A stretch of 64,000 nt of DNA from Oligoflexia bacterium (GCA_030432875.1 JAUILP010000001.1:103086-167085), one strand, 5' to 3'. Counted from the first letter of the stretch, positions 1 through 8,441 are shown. Made by a program: numbers and translations. Notes: generated by a model from the letters alone, not told the origin.

Positions 1-171
1 CACGCCACAAAAACGACAGGGAGTCTTTTTCCAGTCTATATTTTCTAGTGTAGGTGTCGCTTGGTCACGGGCAAACAAAATTCCCGGGATTAGGCTACTT
101 GCAGAAACCAGGGCTGCACTGATAGCCAATTCTTTTATAAATTCTCTCCTAGTTTTTTCCGCTATTTGCAT
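1..171 (-). CDS. napA: Periplasmic nitrate reductase catalytic subunit NapA, N-terminal fragment (cut by window edge)
   Basis: This frame is too short for the ORF track. Reading from an ATG at 171 to the left edge gives 57 residues with a twin-arginine signal (TRREFIKE) followed by a hydrophobic stretch. It ends in PCRFCGV, the start of the N-terminal Cys cluster that binds the [4Fe-4S] centre in NapA-type molybdopterin reductases. NapA reduces nitrate to nitrite in the periplasm and is exported folded by the Tat system. The napD-like gene directly upstream on the same strand supports NapA over other Tat-exported molybdoenzymes. Only about 7% of the expected protein is present, so catalytic residues cannot be checked. 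Confidence 0.72.
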   Translation of the reverse strand, partial: MQIAEKTRREFIKELAISAALVSASSLIPGILFARDQATPTLENIDWKKTPCRFCGV

Positions 172-207
172 TGTTGAATCCTATGTTTAAGAATTTAATC
201 TCATAAA

Positions 208-435
208 CTACACAGAAGCCCCAAAGGTCATCATTAAAGACTCGACACCGGGGAGATTTTCTATGGTCGATATTCGTATTTTTTCTGCTTGCGGATCCTC
301 ACTTTCGAGAGTAATTATCAGGACATTTTTATTTGTAGAGGGTAGAACTTCGCAGAAAGAATATTGAGCTAGAGATTTAATGATCTCTTCTTTGTTTTTA
401 GGGAGGAAATAGAGTAAGAAGCTTTTAATTACCAT
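208..435 (-). CDS. napD: NapD-like Tat-signal chaperone
   Basis: The small protein (75 residues from ATG 435, 84 from TTG 462) fits NapD, which binds the NapA twin-arginine signal and holds NapA in the cytoplasm until cofactor insertion is complete. The match is in overall pattern: an N-terminal strand (VIKSFLLYF), a central VLIITLES strand, and the C-terminal NLPGVESLMMTFGASV, close to the family's 'LPGVxSAxLVYxH' ending. It lies 36 bp upstream of napA on the same strand, in the usual D-A order. The ATG is preferred over the TTG because NapD proteins normally start directly with the first strand, but neither has a clear Shine-Dalgarno. Confidence 0.65.
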   Translation of the reverse strand: MVIKSFLLYFLPKNKEEIIKSLAQYSFCEVLPSTNKNVLIITLESEDPQAEKIRISTIENLPGVESLMMTFGASV

Positions 436-462
436 CGGTTGCCAAGATTTAAGGTCAATCAA

Positions 463-778
463 AACATACTATGTCAATAATTCTATACAAGAAATACTTA
501 CTATTCAATCACCTTTCTAACAACCTACATAGGGTGTATTAAAATTGAATGGAGTTAAGGGTGATTAAAACGCGCAAGAAGTAGAATTATGCATGAGGAA
601 GAGGCATAGTGATGAGGAGGCACATAATAAAAATTCAAAGACGATATTTTTTTTTGATAAATAACACAAAATCCATAATCAAATTATTGACTATGGACTT
701 TATGGATAGTTTAAGTGCTGATAGGGAGAAATTTTATCTGTTCTTTGCCATTTCTTGTCGTTTTTTTCCCAATAGGAA
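463..778. other. Intergenic region, no gene supported
   Basis: About 316 bp between two minus-strand genes. ORFs called on the plus strand from 609 onward run mainly antisense to the His/Met-rich lipoprotein and have no recognisable content. The repeat ATCCATAA...TTATGGAT (about 672-708) can pair but has no U-tract. I see no convincing terminator, promoter or RNA. Confidence 0.4.
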
Positions 779-1414
779 TTACCGCATTTTGCCTTTTCCT
801 GGCTTCATTTCTTTTTTTCCAGGTCCCATCTTTCCCATGTCTTTCTCTTGGCACGCCGCATCTTTACCGGCCATGGGGCAGGCATCAAGCATCTGGGTGC
901 ATTCTCCAGCAGGTTTTCCCGCTTTTAGGCAAGTTGCAACCTTGCCGTGAACTTCGGCCATTTTTGTATGCATTTCCTGTGTGAAATGCTCATGAGAATG
1001 GTCTTTTTTATTTTTACCCATACCGGCTTCTGGGGGCATTACCATAGGGCATTCCTTGGCAGATTTGCCTGATTTTAAACAGTTTGCTGCGTCCAGGTGG
1101 GCTTTAGCAAGCTTTTCATGAAGGGCGGGGTCTTTCATCTTAGCGTGGGCGCCGTGCATCCCTTTGGATTTCATGCCGTGGTGCCGCATGCCTTTTTTTC
1201 CTTTCATGTTCGCATTCATCGTTTGTTCCGCTTCTGCTTTGTTTTCAGTTGCGGCATTTTTTACAGTAGCCTCAGCGCTGTCTTGAGAAGTGTTGGAGGG
1301 GGTTACTGCAGCAGCCTCACCTTTAGGGGTTGAAGCTGCTTCTTCCGTAGTCGTACAGTTTAAAAAAAACGCAGATGAAAAAAATACAAAACCAAACGCT
1401 AATAATTTTTTCAT
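779..1414 (-). CDS. His/Met/Cys-rich lipoprotein with a duplicated Cys motif
   Basis: The likely start is the ATG at 1414, after AAAGGAAAG. It gives 211 residues, not the 276 of the ORF track, whose extension runs into the neighbouring gene. Residues 1-20 form a lipoprotein-type signal ending FFLNC; Asn before the Cys is unusual for a lipobox. Residues 21-65 are a low-complexity Ala/Glu/Thr linker. From about residue 66 the protein is very rich in Met, His, Lys and Gly. Two similar units, each an amphipathic helix ending NCLKSGKSAKEC (about 98-122) and TCLKAGKPAGEC (about 148-172), suggest an internal duplication with paired Cys. The composition suggests a surface or periplasmic metal-binding protein (copper, nickel or zinc), but this is inference and I do not recognise a named family. 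Confidence 0.7.
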   Translation of the reverse strand: MKKLLAFGFVFFSSAFFLNCTTTEEAASTPKGEAAAVTPSNTSQDSAEATVKNAATENKAEAEQTMNANMKGKKGMRHHGMKSKGMHGAHAKMKDPALHEKLAKAHLDAANCLKSGKSAKECPMVMPPEAGMGKNKKDHSHEHFTQEMHTKMAEVHGKVATCLKAGKPAGECTQMLDACPMAGKDAACQEKDMGKMGPGKKEMKPGKGKMR

Positions 1415-1518
1415 AAATACTTTCCTTTCGTGAAATTTCAAAATAAAGACGCCATGATACTTTAGCGCAAACGGACAAATTTTTATAGATAAATGAAGTT
1501 TAGCGTTTAAAGTTTGCG

Positions 1519-2802
1519 TCACACTTGGGCAATAATTTCTTCGAGGGCTTTGATAACAAGTTCGACGTGTTTCTGTGTTGTCGTGAAAGATGGGGTAAAC
1601 ATGATGCACTCACCTGTCTCTCCGGCTGCCAGTCCAATCACCGCTTTTTCGCGGAGTTTATCCATAGCTGTTGCTCCTTTTCCTGAGCTACCGAAATCGA
1701 TGCCCTGCATAAGTCCCTTCCCTCTAACCGTAACAGAGTGAGGTGCTTTTTTTGCAACCGCTACCAGCCCGGCATGGAAATTGTTTCCAAGGGTAAGTAT
1801 ATGCTCCATAAAATTTGGTTGGCTAATGCGCTTTAAAACATTTACCGCACACGAAGCACTTAGGGGATGCCCAAAAAAAGTTCCCGTATGGCGAGCTTCG
1901 CCTGTATTGGGGGGCCAAGCAGCCATTACTTTTTCCGTCCCGACAACTGCAGAAATTGGCATACCTGCTCCCAGGGCTTTTCCAAAACAGACGATATCCG
2001 CTTCAAACTCATCAGCGTAAGTTATACGCCCCGTTCTCCCCATGCCGCAGTATATTTCATCAAAAATAAGCGGAAGATCATTCTCTTTGGCTAGGCTAAC
2101 CAGATTGTGTAACCACGCTGGCTGTGCAATGTGGATGCCCGCACGACCTTGAACGGGTTCGATAATAATACCGGCTAATTTTCTTGCTGTTTTTTGCTGA
2201 CTTGCCCAAATAATTTCTTTTATATCGTCGATATTGCAGTTTAGGGGGAGCCAGTGGGAGAGGCCTGTGCCAGAACTTGAGCACCAAGACTCAAAGCCCT
2301 GCTTGAAAAACGAGCTTTCGGTTACGCGCAGGGCGCCAAAATCAACACCATGGTAAGCCCCCTTAAAAGCTAAAAATACACTGCCTCCTGTATAAAGAAG
2401 GGCTGTTTTGAGCGCGGTTTCAGCGGCCTGGGCGCCAGTTACTGCCAGTGATACGCGGCTAAAACGGGGAGGTAATGCCCTAAGAAGAAGCTCTTCCAAA
2501 AGGATTTTGGCTGTACTGGGGTAAAGATCTCCTAGGCCATGGAGAATTGGCGGAGGGTTTTTATGGTTTCCTACGGAATAAGCCTCAAAAAGCGTTTGCA
2601 CAAATTCAGGGGCGTGACCAAAAGAGAGAGCACCAAATCCCCCGCAAAAATCTAAATACTGTTTTCCGGTGACATCATAAATAAAATCACCATAGGCTTT
2701 TTCCATCACAATAGGATGGGTGGCTGGGATATAAGTCGCGTCGGAAACTTCACTTTTTTTAAGGCGTGCCAGCCAGGATTCATTAGAAGGGGTATTTTTC
2801 AT
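1519..2802 (-). CDS. Class III PLP-dependent aminotransferase
   Basis: The 427-residue protein has the fold-type I class III pattern. A Gly/Ala-rich cofactor region (VTGAQAAETALKTA) lies near residue 125. The phosphate and pyridine contacts are IIIEPVQGRAG and LIFDEIYCGMGRTG, and the PLP lysine is in CFGKALGAGMP. The family includes acetylornithine, 4-aminobutyrate and related omega-amino transaminases; the sequence alone does not fix the substrate. It starts 3 bp after queE stops, and its GGAG and AAGG Shine-Dalgarno bases lie in the queE 3' end, so the two are probably translated from one message. No known deazapurine step needs this enzyme, so the link with queE is positional only. Confidence 0.85.
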   Translation of the reverse strand: MKNTPSNESWLARLKKSEVSDATYIPATHPIVMEKAYGDFIYDVTGKQYLDFCGGFGALSFGHAPEFVQTLFEAYSVGNHKNPPPILHGLGDLYPSTAKILLEELLLRALPPRFSRVSLAVTGAQAAETALKTALLYTGGSVFLAFKGAYHGVDFGALRVTESSFFKQGFESWCSSSGTGLSHWLPLNCNIDDIKEIIWASQQKTARKLAGIIIEPVQGRAGIHIAQPAWLHNLVSLAKENDLPLIFDEIYCGMGRTGRITYADEFEADIVCFGKALGAGMPISAVVGTEKVMAAWPPNTGEARHTGTFFGHPLSASCAVNVLKRISQPNFMEHILTLGNNFHAGLVAVAKKAPHSVTVRGKGLMQGIDFGSSGKGATAMDKLREKAVIGLAAGETGECIMFTPSFTTTQKHVELVIKALEEIIAQV

Positions 2803-2805
2803 GCC

Positions 2806-3465
2806 TTAAACTCCGCGTTTCGTCGGTTTCCAAATATATTTGTGCATTTGTAACTGCATGCGTATATTTTTTAATTTTACGGATAGAACCCATTCAGCAA
2901 GAGCATCGGGCTTGACGAGGCCAAAGGCTGGGGAAAAAAGAATATGAGCTTTTTGTTCAAGATTGCGATTTTTGATGAGCTCTAGCGACCAGTCAAAGTC
3001 GGCGCGATCTGTAATAACAAATTTAACCTCATCAGTAGCTTTTAGAGCATCGATATTGGTATAAAGATTTTTTTCCATCATACCACTCCCTGGTGTCTTC
3101 ATATCTAATATGATGCGGACTCTCGGATCAATGGACTCAATGGGCAGAGCTCCGCTGGTTTCTATGAGGACGGTATAGTTTAAATCAGCGAGGGACCGTA
3201 GCAGAGAGATTGAACCGGGCTGCGCTAATGGTTCGCCACCCGTGAGTTCAACAAGATTGACGCCAAATTGGGCGACCTGAGCCATGATTTCTTCGTGAGT
3301 AAGTTTGGTTCCAGAGTGGAAGGCGTAGGCTGTATCACAATAACGGCAGCGCAGGGGGCATCCCGTCAATCTGATAAAAACACACGGAATTCCTGCGAAG
3401 GACGATTCGCCTTGGAGGCTCAAATAAATTTCATTAACGATAAGCTGATTTTCTTCATTTTTCAT
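2806..3465 (-). CDS. queE: 7-carboxy-7-deazaguanine synthase QueE
   Basis: QueE is the radical-SAM enzyme that converts 6-carboxytetrahydropterin to 7-carboxy-7-deazaguanine in queuosine biosynthesis. The 219 residues match the family length. Visible motifs are YLSLQGES near the N-terminus, the CPLRCRYC cluster (CxxxCxxC) for the [4Fe-4S] centre, and the SAM-binding ELTGGEPL. QueC, QueD and QueF are not in the window. It is the first gene of a two-gene unit with the aminotransferase. An upstream GGCGG is a weak ribosome site. Confidence 0.92.
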   Translation of the reverse strand: MKNEENQLIVNEIYLSLQGESSFAGIPCVFIRLTGCPLRCRYCDTAYAFHSGTKLTHEEIMAQVAQFGVNLVELTGGEPLAQPGSISLLRSLADLNYTVLIETSGALPIESIDPRVRIILDMKTPGSGMMEKNLYTNIDALKATDEVKFVITDRADFDWSLELIKNRNLEQKAHILFSPAFGLVKPDALAEWVLSVKLKNIRMQLQMHKYIWKPTKRGV

Positions 3466-3565
3466 ATTGATTGACCGCCATGCAAAGGTCTGGATATTGA
3501 TTAGGAGTATGTTAAAAGCATTTTTCTGTAAAGTAACTTTTATCGATTGTCTTGCGGCAAGTCGC

Positions 3566-3594
3566 GGTAGACCCTAGGTGCGCAGGGTTTTTTC
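3566..3594 (+). terminator. Candidate rho-independent terminator
   Basis: ACCCT AGGTGCGC AGGGT forms a 5-bp stem, extendable by G-U and A-U pairs, followed directly by six T. On the plus strand it has the classic stem/U-tract layout. The upstream sequence holds no gene in that direction, so the terminated transcript is unknown. Confidence 0.45.
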
Positions 3595-3660
3595 TGGATA
3601 AGTATTTATTATTGTGTTTAAAATGAGCGTGCCACCCCCTGTTCGAGCGCTATTCTTACG

Positions 3661-3687
3661 AGAGGAGCAATATGGGCTCTTTTTTTC
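3661..3687 (+). terminator. Candidate rho-independent terminator (wobble-rich)
   Basis: GAGC AATATGG GCTC followed by eight T. The stem can extend outward through alternating A-U and G-U pairs (AGAG against the first T residues). It is weaker than the 3566 hairpin but in the same orientation. Confidence 0.35.
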
Positions 3688-3842
3688 GGGATCAGGTGAT
3701 GGTACCCTACTTAGGGTTTGAACCGGCACCCGCGTTACCGTTGGTTCTCGTTAAAAGTAGATAGTTTAAACGATAAAGGAGTTCTCCAATTTACTTACAT
3801 GATAAATTTCCATCTGATTTTTTAAGCAAAGGCCCATTTCAA

Positions 3843-4778
3843 ATGACGATTGTTCAGCTGGGTGTTTCTTGGAAACTCCTGCAGACATATTACTTGGGAC
3901 TGGGTTTGCCTCTTATAACATTGAGTGTCTGGGGTATTTGGTATTTTGTGGCCCAAAAATCGAGAATGGCTGTAGAGATTGTTAGGGAAATCTTTAATAA
4001 GGCTGACGTAAATGGCATCATTAATACCCAGGGCCTATTTCAGCAAGTTTTGTCTTATTTATGGAGTTACATCTCTGTTTCATTGGTAGCCGTCGTTTTC
4101 TTTATTTTTCTTTACGAAATTCTTATCGCCTTAACTTTGTCGGTCTTAAAGGAACATAAAGCGCCAAATCTAAAAAAATCTGTAAAAAGCGCGCTAAGAG
4201 CGACGCCTTGGGCTTTGTTGGGCCTTGTGATCCTTGGACTATTTATTTTGGTATGGTTTAATGTCAATCAGTTTATTCTTGGGCCTTTAGCTGCACTAAC
4301 GGTACCGCTGGGAATGATGTTGGCTATGGCTATTTTTTTGATGGTCAATGTCATCATGCAAGACGACAATCTCCGCCTATTTGAAGCGACGGCTTATGCT
4401 GCAAAGCTTTGGTGGGCCCGCCAACAGCGCTACACAAAAACGACTATAGTTTTATATGTTATCAATTGTATTTTAATTGCCTATTTTTTCCTTGGTATTA
4501 TTCAGAGTGGAACTGAATACCTTAGCATCATTAACCTTCATTCTTTGGGCCTTGGTGAAAGTTTGGGTCAAACTTTCCCGTCCATTTTCGACCATATTTC
4601 GGTTATCATTGAGGGTTTTGCTGTTTCAATAGCGCTTATTTTCTTAGTCTTTTGTTCGGTCCATATTTATTTGCTTCTCGCCAAAATTAGGCTGTTTTAT
4701 AGCTTTAGCCGGGTCTATCATGATTTGGGAGCGAAGAAAATGCGAGACGAAGTCGAGCGTTTTCTTGATGAAAAATAA
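3843..4778 (+). CDS. Integral membrane protein of unknown function
   Basis: The 311-residue protein has about six or seven hydrophobic segments, for example near residues 17-38, 72-100, 118-145, 147-170, 200-222 and 250-280, and a basic C-terminal tail. I do not recognise the family; no catalytic or transport signature is visible. The ATG at 3843 lacks a Shine-Dalgarno. A strong AAAGGAG at 3775-3781 sits 7 nt before an in-frame ATT at 3789, and the frame is open between them, so translation may start there and add 18 residues. The next gene begins 35 bp downstream, so the two may be cotranscribed. Confidence 0.75.
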   Translation: MTIVQLGVSWKLLQTYYLGLGLPLITLSVWGIWYFVAQKSRMAVEIVREIFNKADVNGIINTQGLFQQVLSYLWSYISVSLVAVVFFIFLYEILIALTLSVLKEHKAPNLKKSVKSALRATPWALLGLVILGLFILVWFNVNQFILGPLAALTVPLGMMLAMAIFLMVNVIMQDDNLRLFEATAYAAKLWWARQQRYTKTTIVLYVINCILIAYFFLGIIQSGTEYLSIINLHSLGLGESLGQTFPSIFDHISVIIEGFAVSIALIFLVFCSVHIYLLLAKIRLFYSFSRVYHDLGAKKMRDEVERFLDEK

Positions 4779-4813
4779 AAGATAAATATTAGTTTTTATT
4801 TAGGGGAAAAATT

Positions 4814-5158
4814 ATGGGTATGACGATATTTCTCTTAATTATTTCTAACCTGTTTATGACTTACGCTTGGTACGGGCATTTAAAAGATTTCGGTACCAAG
4901 CCGCTTATTTTTGTAATCCTATTGAGCTGGGTTGTGGCTTTTTTTGAATATTGTTTTCAGGTTCCCGCGAATAGAATTGGCTACAAGTACTTTACTGTTT
5001 ATCAATTGAAGCTTGTCCAGGAAGTGATTACACTTTCGGTCTTTACTCTGTTCGCTACTTTTTATTTTGGGGTGAAGCCAACAATAAATTTTTTGTGGGC
5101 CGGAATGTGCTTGATTGGTGCGGTATTTTTTATATTTCGTGATATCCCTAAAATTTAA
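4814..5158 (+). CDS. DUF486 / DMT-type small membrane protein
   Basis: A 114-residue protein with four predicted membrane helices that reads as a DUF486 (DMT family) member. The family signatures FMTYAWYGHL, FEYCFQVPANRIGY and QLKLVQEVITL are all visible. The family is related by fold to small multidrug-resistance-type transporters, but its substrate is unknown. AGGGGAAAA upstream is the ribosome site. It follows the unknown membrane protein on the same strand and converges with the lipoate-ligase-like gene. Confidence 0.85.
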   Translation: MGMTIFLLIISNLFMTYAWYGHLKDFGTKPLIFVILLSWVVAFFEYCFQVPANRIGYKYFTVYQLKLVQEVITLSVFTLFATFYFGVKPTINFLWAGMCLIGAVFFIFRDIPKI

Positions 5159-5231
5159 AAACCTTACTTGCCCTGATTTCCCGCGAGTGAAAACACTTTA
5201 ACACCGCAGAGAAATTTTCTGTCGAAGTGAG

Positions 5232-5933
5232 TCATTCGTTTGTAAAAATGGTGTTATTTTTTTGAGCTCTTGCATAAAGGTTGGGGAGCTGATCTTTCTC
5301 AGGTTCAATAAGAAGGTCTCTGAGTTCGGTGCGTAAAAAATGGCTTGCTTTTTTTTGCATCTGTACGACAAACTCTTCCGGTCTAGTGGTGACAAGGCCC
5401 GCATCAATAAGGCCAGTAAGAAATTTTTCATGTGATTTTCCGGCTCTATATGCAGGCTCCCTTGAGGGGTGAGGCAAGACGTTTTTAATCAACGTTTGAT
5501 CTACCGTTAGCAGTATAGAAGCTTGATAAAGTAAATAATTGCGGCTGCGAAAAATGGAAGTTCCTGCAATTTTTTTTCCTTGCCAAACAATATCGCTGAT
5601 TCCATCTTGACTAAGTTCCGCACACTTGCTTTCAAGAGCAGAAAGAAAATTTATTAGTGACGTGTTAATGCGACTAAAATATTTGCTATTATTAAAATGG
5701 TCTTGAACCCATGTTCCGAGACTAAATACAATACATCCCGGATAGAGAATTACAGCGCCCCCACCGCCTGCGCGCCGCGCCACCGGGATGTTGTGGCTCT
5801 TGCAGTACTCTAGGTTGACTTCTCTCTCGGGATCATTACTCGCGCCCACAACAGCAATGGGGGTGACGGGGAGGAATATATTTGTAGCAAACGCCTCATG
5901 GCTGCGAAACAGAATTTGATTGTCTATCCACAT
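5232..5933 (-). CDS. Lipoate-protein ligase A family protein
   Basis: The 233-residue protein belongs to the biotin/lipoyl ligase fold. Motifs are ARRAGGGGAVILYPG, the family's RRxSGGGAVxHxxG lipoyl/adenylate loop with Ala for Ser and Tyr for His, and DIVWQGKKIAGTS, which contains the catalytic lysine of the GKKIxG motif. Such enzymes attach lipoate to E2 and GcvH proteins; some paralogues are octanoyltransferases or amidotransferases, so the substrate is not certain. It starts 21 bp after mgtE on the same strand, so the two are probably cotranscribed. Confidence 0.82.
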   Translation of the reverse strand: MWIDNQILFRSHEAFATNIFLPVTPIAVVGASNDPEREVNLEYCKSHNIPVARRAGGGGAVILYPGCIVFSLGTWVQDHFNNSKYFSRINTSLINFLSALESKCAELSQDGISDIVWQGKKIAGTSIFRSRNYLLYQASILLTVDQTLIKNVLPHPSREPAYRAGKSHEKFLTGLIDAGLVTTRPEEFVVQMQKKASHFLRTELRDLLIEPEKDQLPNLYARAQKNNTIFTNE

Positions 5934-5954
5934 ACCCAGGAAACCTTTTTGTGT

Positions 5955-7337
5955 CTAATTCTTGATAAACGCGTTAATCCATATGGCGACATTCACAAAG
6001 ATTAGCACCCCAATTAAATCCACTAAGGAGGCAATGAACGGAGATGAACTAATCGCAGGATCGAGTTTGATTTTTTTAAAGAGAAAGGGTAATAAGCCGC
6101 CAAGGAGAGCCCCACATAAAACAACGCCAACAAGCGTAAAGAATACGATAAACATCACATGAGTTTCATAGCCCCAGGTATAGCTTCGAATCATCCCTAA
6201 AATGCCCAAAATAAGCCCAAGGCCGAGTCCTGATACCAATTCCCTGAAAGCAACCCTTTGCCAATCAGCTAAATCCATCTCCCTAATCGCAAATCCCCGA
6301 ATAACGAGTGACGCTGACTGAGTACCGGAATTGCCCCCCGAAGAGATAATCAGGGGTAAAAAATAGATGAGATAGCTCAAATCACTGATGGTTTTATCAT
6401 AATGCTTCAGCGCCGCACCAGTTAAAAGTTCTCCCAAAAACAACACGCTGAGCCATCCCGCTCGTTTTCTGAGAAGGGTTAAAATTGGTGTGGCAAAATA
6501 GGAGTCTTCAAGATTTGCTTGTCCACCAAACTGCTGAATATCTTCGGTTGCTTCCTCTTCAGCAATATCAAAAACGTCATCTGAAGTTACGTAGCCCACC
6601 AAAATATTGTCATCATCTAAAACCGGAAAATGACTTTGGTCATATTTTCTAAAATAATCAACAGCCTTTATCTGTGGGTCGTCCGCATTTAAAGTGACAA
6701 CATCAGTAAACATGACCTCTTTAAGGAATTTTGAAGGGGGGTCTGTGGTGATTAAAATAGCGGGATGCACTTCCCCTAACAGGCGTCCCTGTTTATCCGT
6801 GACAAAGAAAAAATCAATATCCTGAATATCGGTATGATTATAACGCCACCTAATAAAGGAAAGTGCTTCATTGACGGTCATCGTTTCAAAAAGAGTCAGA
6901 AACTCGGTGTTGGATAAGCGCCCGACAGAATCTTCCGGGTAACTAAGCAGGCGCCAAGCGATGCGGCTTTGGTCGGGATCGAGCTTAGCTAGAATTTTGT
7001 CGCGAATGTCGGCGTCTAGTTCTTCAAGGAGTTTGGTGCGATCATCCGGCTCCATGTCATTTATGATAGCGCCCATAACAACATCAGGGAGTTCGTTGAG
7101 CAATTTTTCTTGAAGATCAATGGATAGGTATGGGAACAGTTCCGGACGACGATCGCGACTTAAGGCTCGGAGGATTATGACCATATCCTGTACCTGAATG
7201 TCTTCACAACTCTCAGCGAGATCCGGGATACGAATGTCTTGAAGAGCTTTTCGCAGAGATTTGAGATCTCTTGCCGCGATAAAGGCAAGCAAGTCTTCAG
7301 GGGAGATTTTTTTTAATTCATCCTTCTGTTCTTGCAT
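5955..7337 (-). CDS. mgtE: Magnesium transporter MgtE
   Basis: The 460-residue protein has the full MgtE order: N-terminal superhelical domain (about 1-130, with LLEELDADIRDKILAKLDPD), two CBS domains (about 140-265, with DQSHFPVLDDDNILVGYVTSDD) and five membrane helices from about residue 290. The pore segment signature FLPLIISSGGNSGTQS is intact. MgtE is a homodimeric Mg2+ channel that closes when the cytoplasmic domains bind Mg2+. The length matches the family. No Mg2+ riboswitch is seen in the 69 bp upstream. Confidence 0.95.
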   Translation of the reverse strand: MQEQKDELKKISPEDLLAFIAARDLKSLRKALQDIRIPDLAESCEDIQVQDMVIILRALSRDRRPELFPYLSIDLQEKLLNELPDVVMGAIINDMEPDDRTKLLEELDADIRDKILAKLDPDQSRIAWRLLSYPEDSVGRLSNTEFLTLFETMTVNEALSFIRWRYNHTDIQDIDFFFVTDKQGRLLGEVHPAILITTDPPSKFLKEVMFTDVVTLNADDPQIKAVDYFRKYDQSHFPVLDDDNILVGYVTSDDVFDIAEEEATEDIQQFGGQANLEDSYFATPILTLLRKRAGWLSVLFLGELLTGAALKHYDKTISDLSYLIYFLPLIISSGGNSGTQSASLVIRGFAIREMDLADWQRVAFRELVSGLGLGLILGILGMIRSYTWGYETHVMFIVFFTLVGVVLCGALLGGLLPFLFKKIKLDPAISSSPFIASLVDLIGVLIFVNVAIWINAFIKN

Positions 7338-7406
7338 TATTAACCTTCTTAGACAATTAAAATCCTAAATCACTTTTTAGCGTATTGGCGTCGCTATTCC
7401 TTGTTC

Positions 7407-8441
7407 TTAAAGGCAGAATGACTGGAGTTCCTGCTGCGGACTAGCATGGCTGATTTTTAATTTTTTGTCGAGTAACACCATAAACTCTTTTAAATTTTTG
7501 GATTTGCTACAGGTATAAGCATTTTGCCATTCTTTTTTATTAAATTGATATAACGCTGAAGCCATAATTGAGGCGTTATTCCAGTCATCTCGCTGAGCAT
7601 AATCATAAGTTTTAAATGATGGTTTGAGCGGTGGCTTGAGATGCTCTGCGATTATAGCTGCTTTTTCAGCGAGAATCGCCTTTTTTTCTCTTCCGGATGT
7701 TTTTGCGTAAAGGTTATTCAAAGACTCTTGGAGATGGCGAATCCAATTTGAAAAAATGAGCTCATCTTCATTGCGTGCCTTGAGAGCTTTTATAGAGTCG
7801 GAATCATTTTCTTCGCTCAAATAGGCGGTCGCCATTTGGTAGCCGATAAATTCAGCAAATTGTTCATTGAAGTCAGCGTCGCCACTGATCCACATGGTGC
7901 GATGGGCGAGTTCATGGAAAAGGGTTTCCGCGATTTTATCTCTGTCCTTGTCAATCATCGTGCTGAGGATTGGATCGCTAAACCAGCCCAAACTAGAAAA
8001 CGCGCCAACTCCCCCGATGCTGACATCAAAATCATCTTTCTTTAACCTGAGCGCCTCTTGTCGGGCATCCTCCAAATCATAAAACCCAAGATAAGGAACA
8101 GAACCCACAATAGGAAACCACCAGGTTTTTAGCGTCATAGAGTTCCAGGGAGCTGCCTGGACCACGTAGCTGATTTGTGGCTCCTTGAGCTTTATGTAGT
8201 AGGTATAGGCGTCCCCTATTTTAAAATTCATTTTTTCCGCAAATGACAGCATTTTTTTTACTTCTAACAGTTTTTTCGCTTCGGCAATTTTCTGTGGGTC
8301 TCCGCTGCGAAGGTTGTCGGCAATAACTTGGTCCACTGGGGTGCGAGTGTTGATGAGGGCATTAAAACTGAGACCTTGTTTCAGTAGATAGCAGCCGCTC
8401 AGCAGCGAAGAAAAAATTAAAGCTGTTACGAATTTTAACAT
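7407..8441 (-). CDS. Predicted lipoprotein aminopeptidase (COG4324/PF10023 type)
   Basis: The 344-residue protein starts with a lipoprotein signal, SSLLSGCYLLKQG, with Cys at about residue 17. The metalloprotease motif LFHELAHRTMWISGDADFNE, followed by FAEFIGYQMA, is typical of the predicted aminopeptidase family: HExxH provides two zinc ligands and a downstream Glu the third. The early region (PVDQVIADNLRSGDPQKIAEAKKLL) also matches that family's N-terminus. It is probably anchored on a periplasmic membrane face. It lies 69 bp upstream of mgtE on the same strand; function in peptide turnover is inferred from family only. Confidence 0.82.
   Translation of the reverse strand: MLKFVTALIFSSLLSGCYLLKQGLSFNALINTRTPVDQVIADNLRSGDPQKIAEAKKLLEVKKMLSFAEKMNFKIGDAYTYYIKLKEPQISYVVQAAPWNSMTLKTWWFPIVGSVPYLGFYDLEDARQEALRLKKDDFDVSIGGVGAFSSLGWFSDPILSTMIDKDRDKIAETLFHELAHRTMWISGDADFNEQFAEFIGYQMATAYLSEENDSDSIKALKARNEDELIFSNWIRHLQESLNNLYAKTSGREKKAILAEKAAIIAEHLKPPLKPSFKTYDYAQRDDWNNASIMASALYQFNKKEWQNAYTCSKSKNLKEFMVLLDKKLKISHASPQQELQSFCL

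Larger units (their letters stand above)
3466..3788. other. Structure-rich intergenic region, possibly encoding small RNAs
   Basis: This stretch separates divergently transcribed queE and a membrane-protein gene. It holds two candidate plus-strand rho-independent terminators (3566-3594 and 3661-3687) although no plus-strand gene lies upstream of them. The distal part (about 3700-3755) is GC-richer than its surroundings and contains short complementary segments such as CCCTA-CT-TAGGG. I could not fit a tRNA, tmRNA or known riboswitch to it. One or two short non-coding transcripts ending at these terminators are possible. Confidence 0.35.

Noticed and set aside
609-1333. Plus-strand ORFs of 113, 89 and 78 codons
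   Set aside because: They lie mainly antisense to the His/Met-rich lipoprotein, which has a signal peptide and ribosome site; the plus-strand products show no domain or start signal.
3510-3575. 21-codon ORF ending inside the first orphan terminator
   Set aside because: AGGAG is only 1 nt from the ATG, too close for normal initiation, and its stop lies within the hairpin.
3690-3760. T-arm-like phrase GGTTCAAAC (minus strand) and TPP-riboswitch-like words
   Set aside because: The bases around it do not form a T-stem or a cloverleaf, and the TPP core elements (CTGAGA and the trailing arm) are missing.
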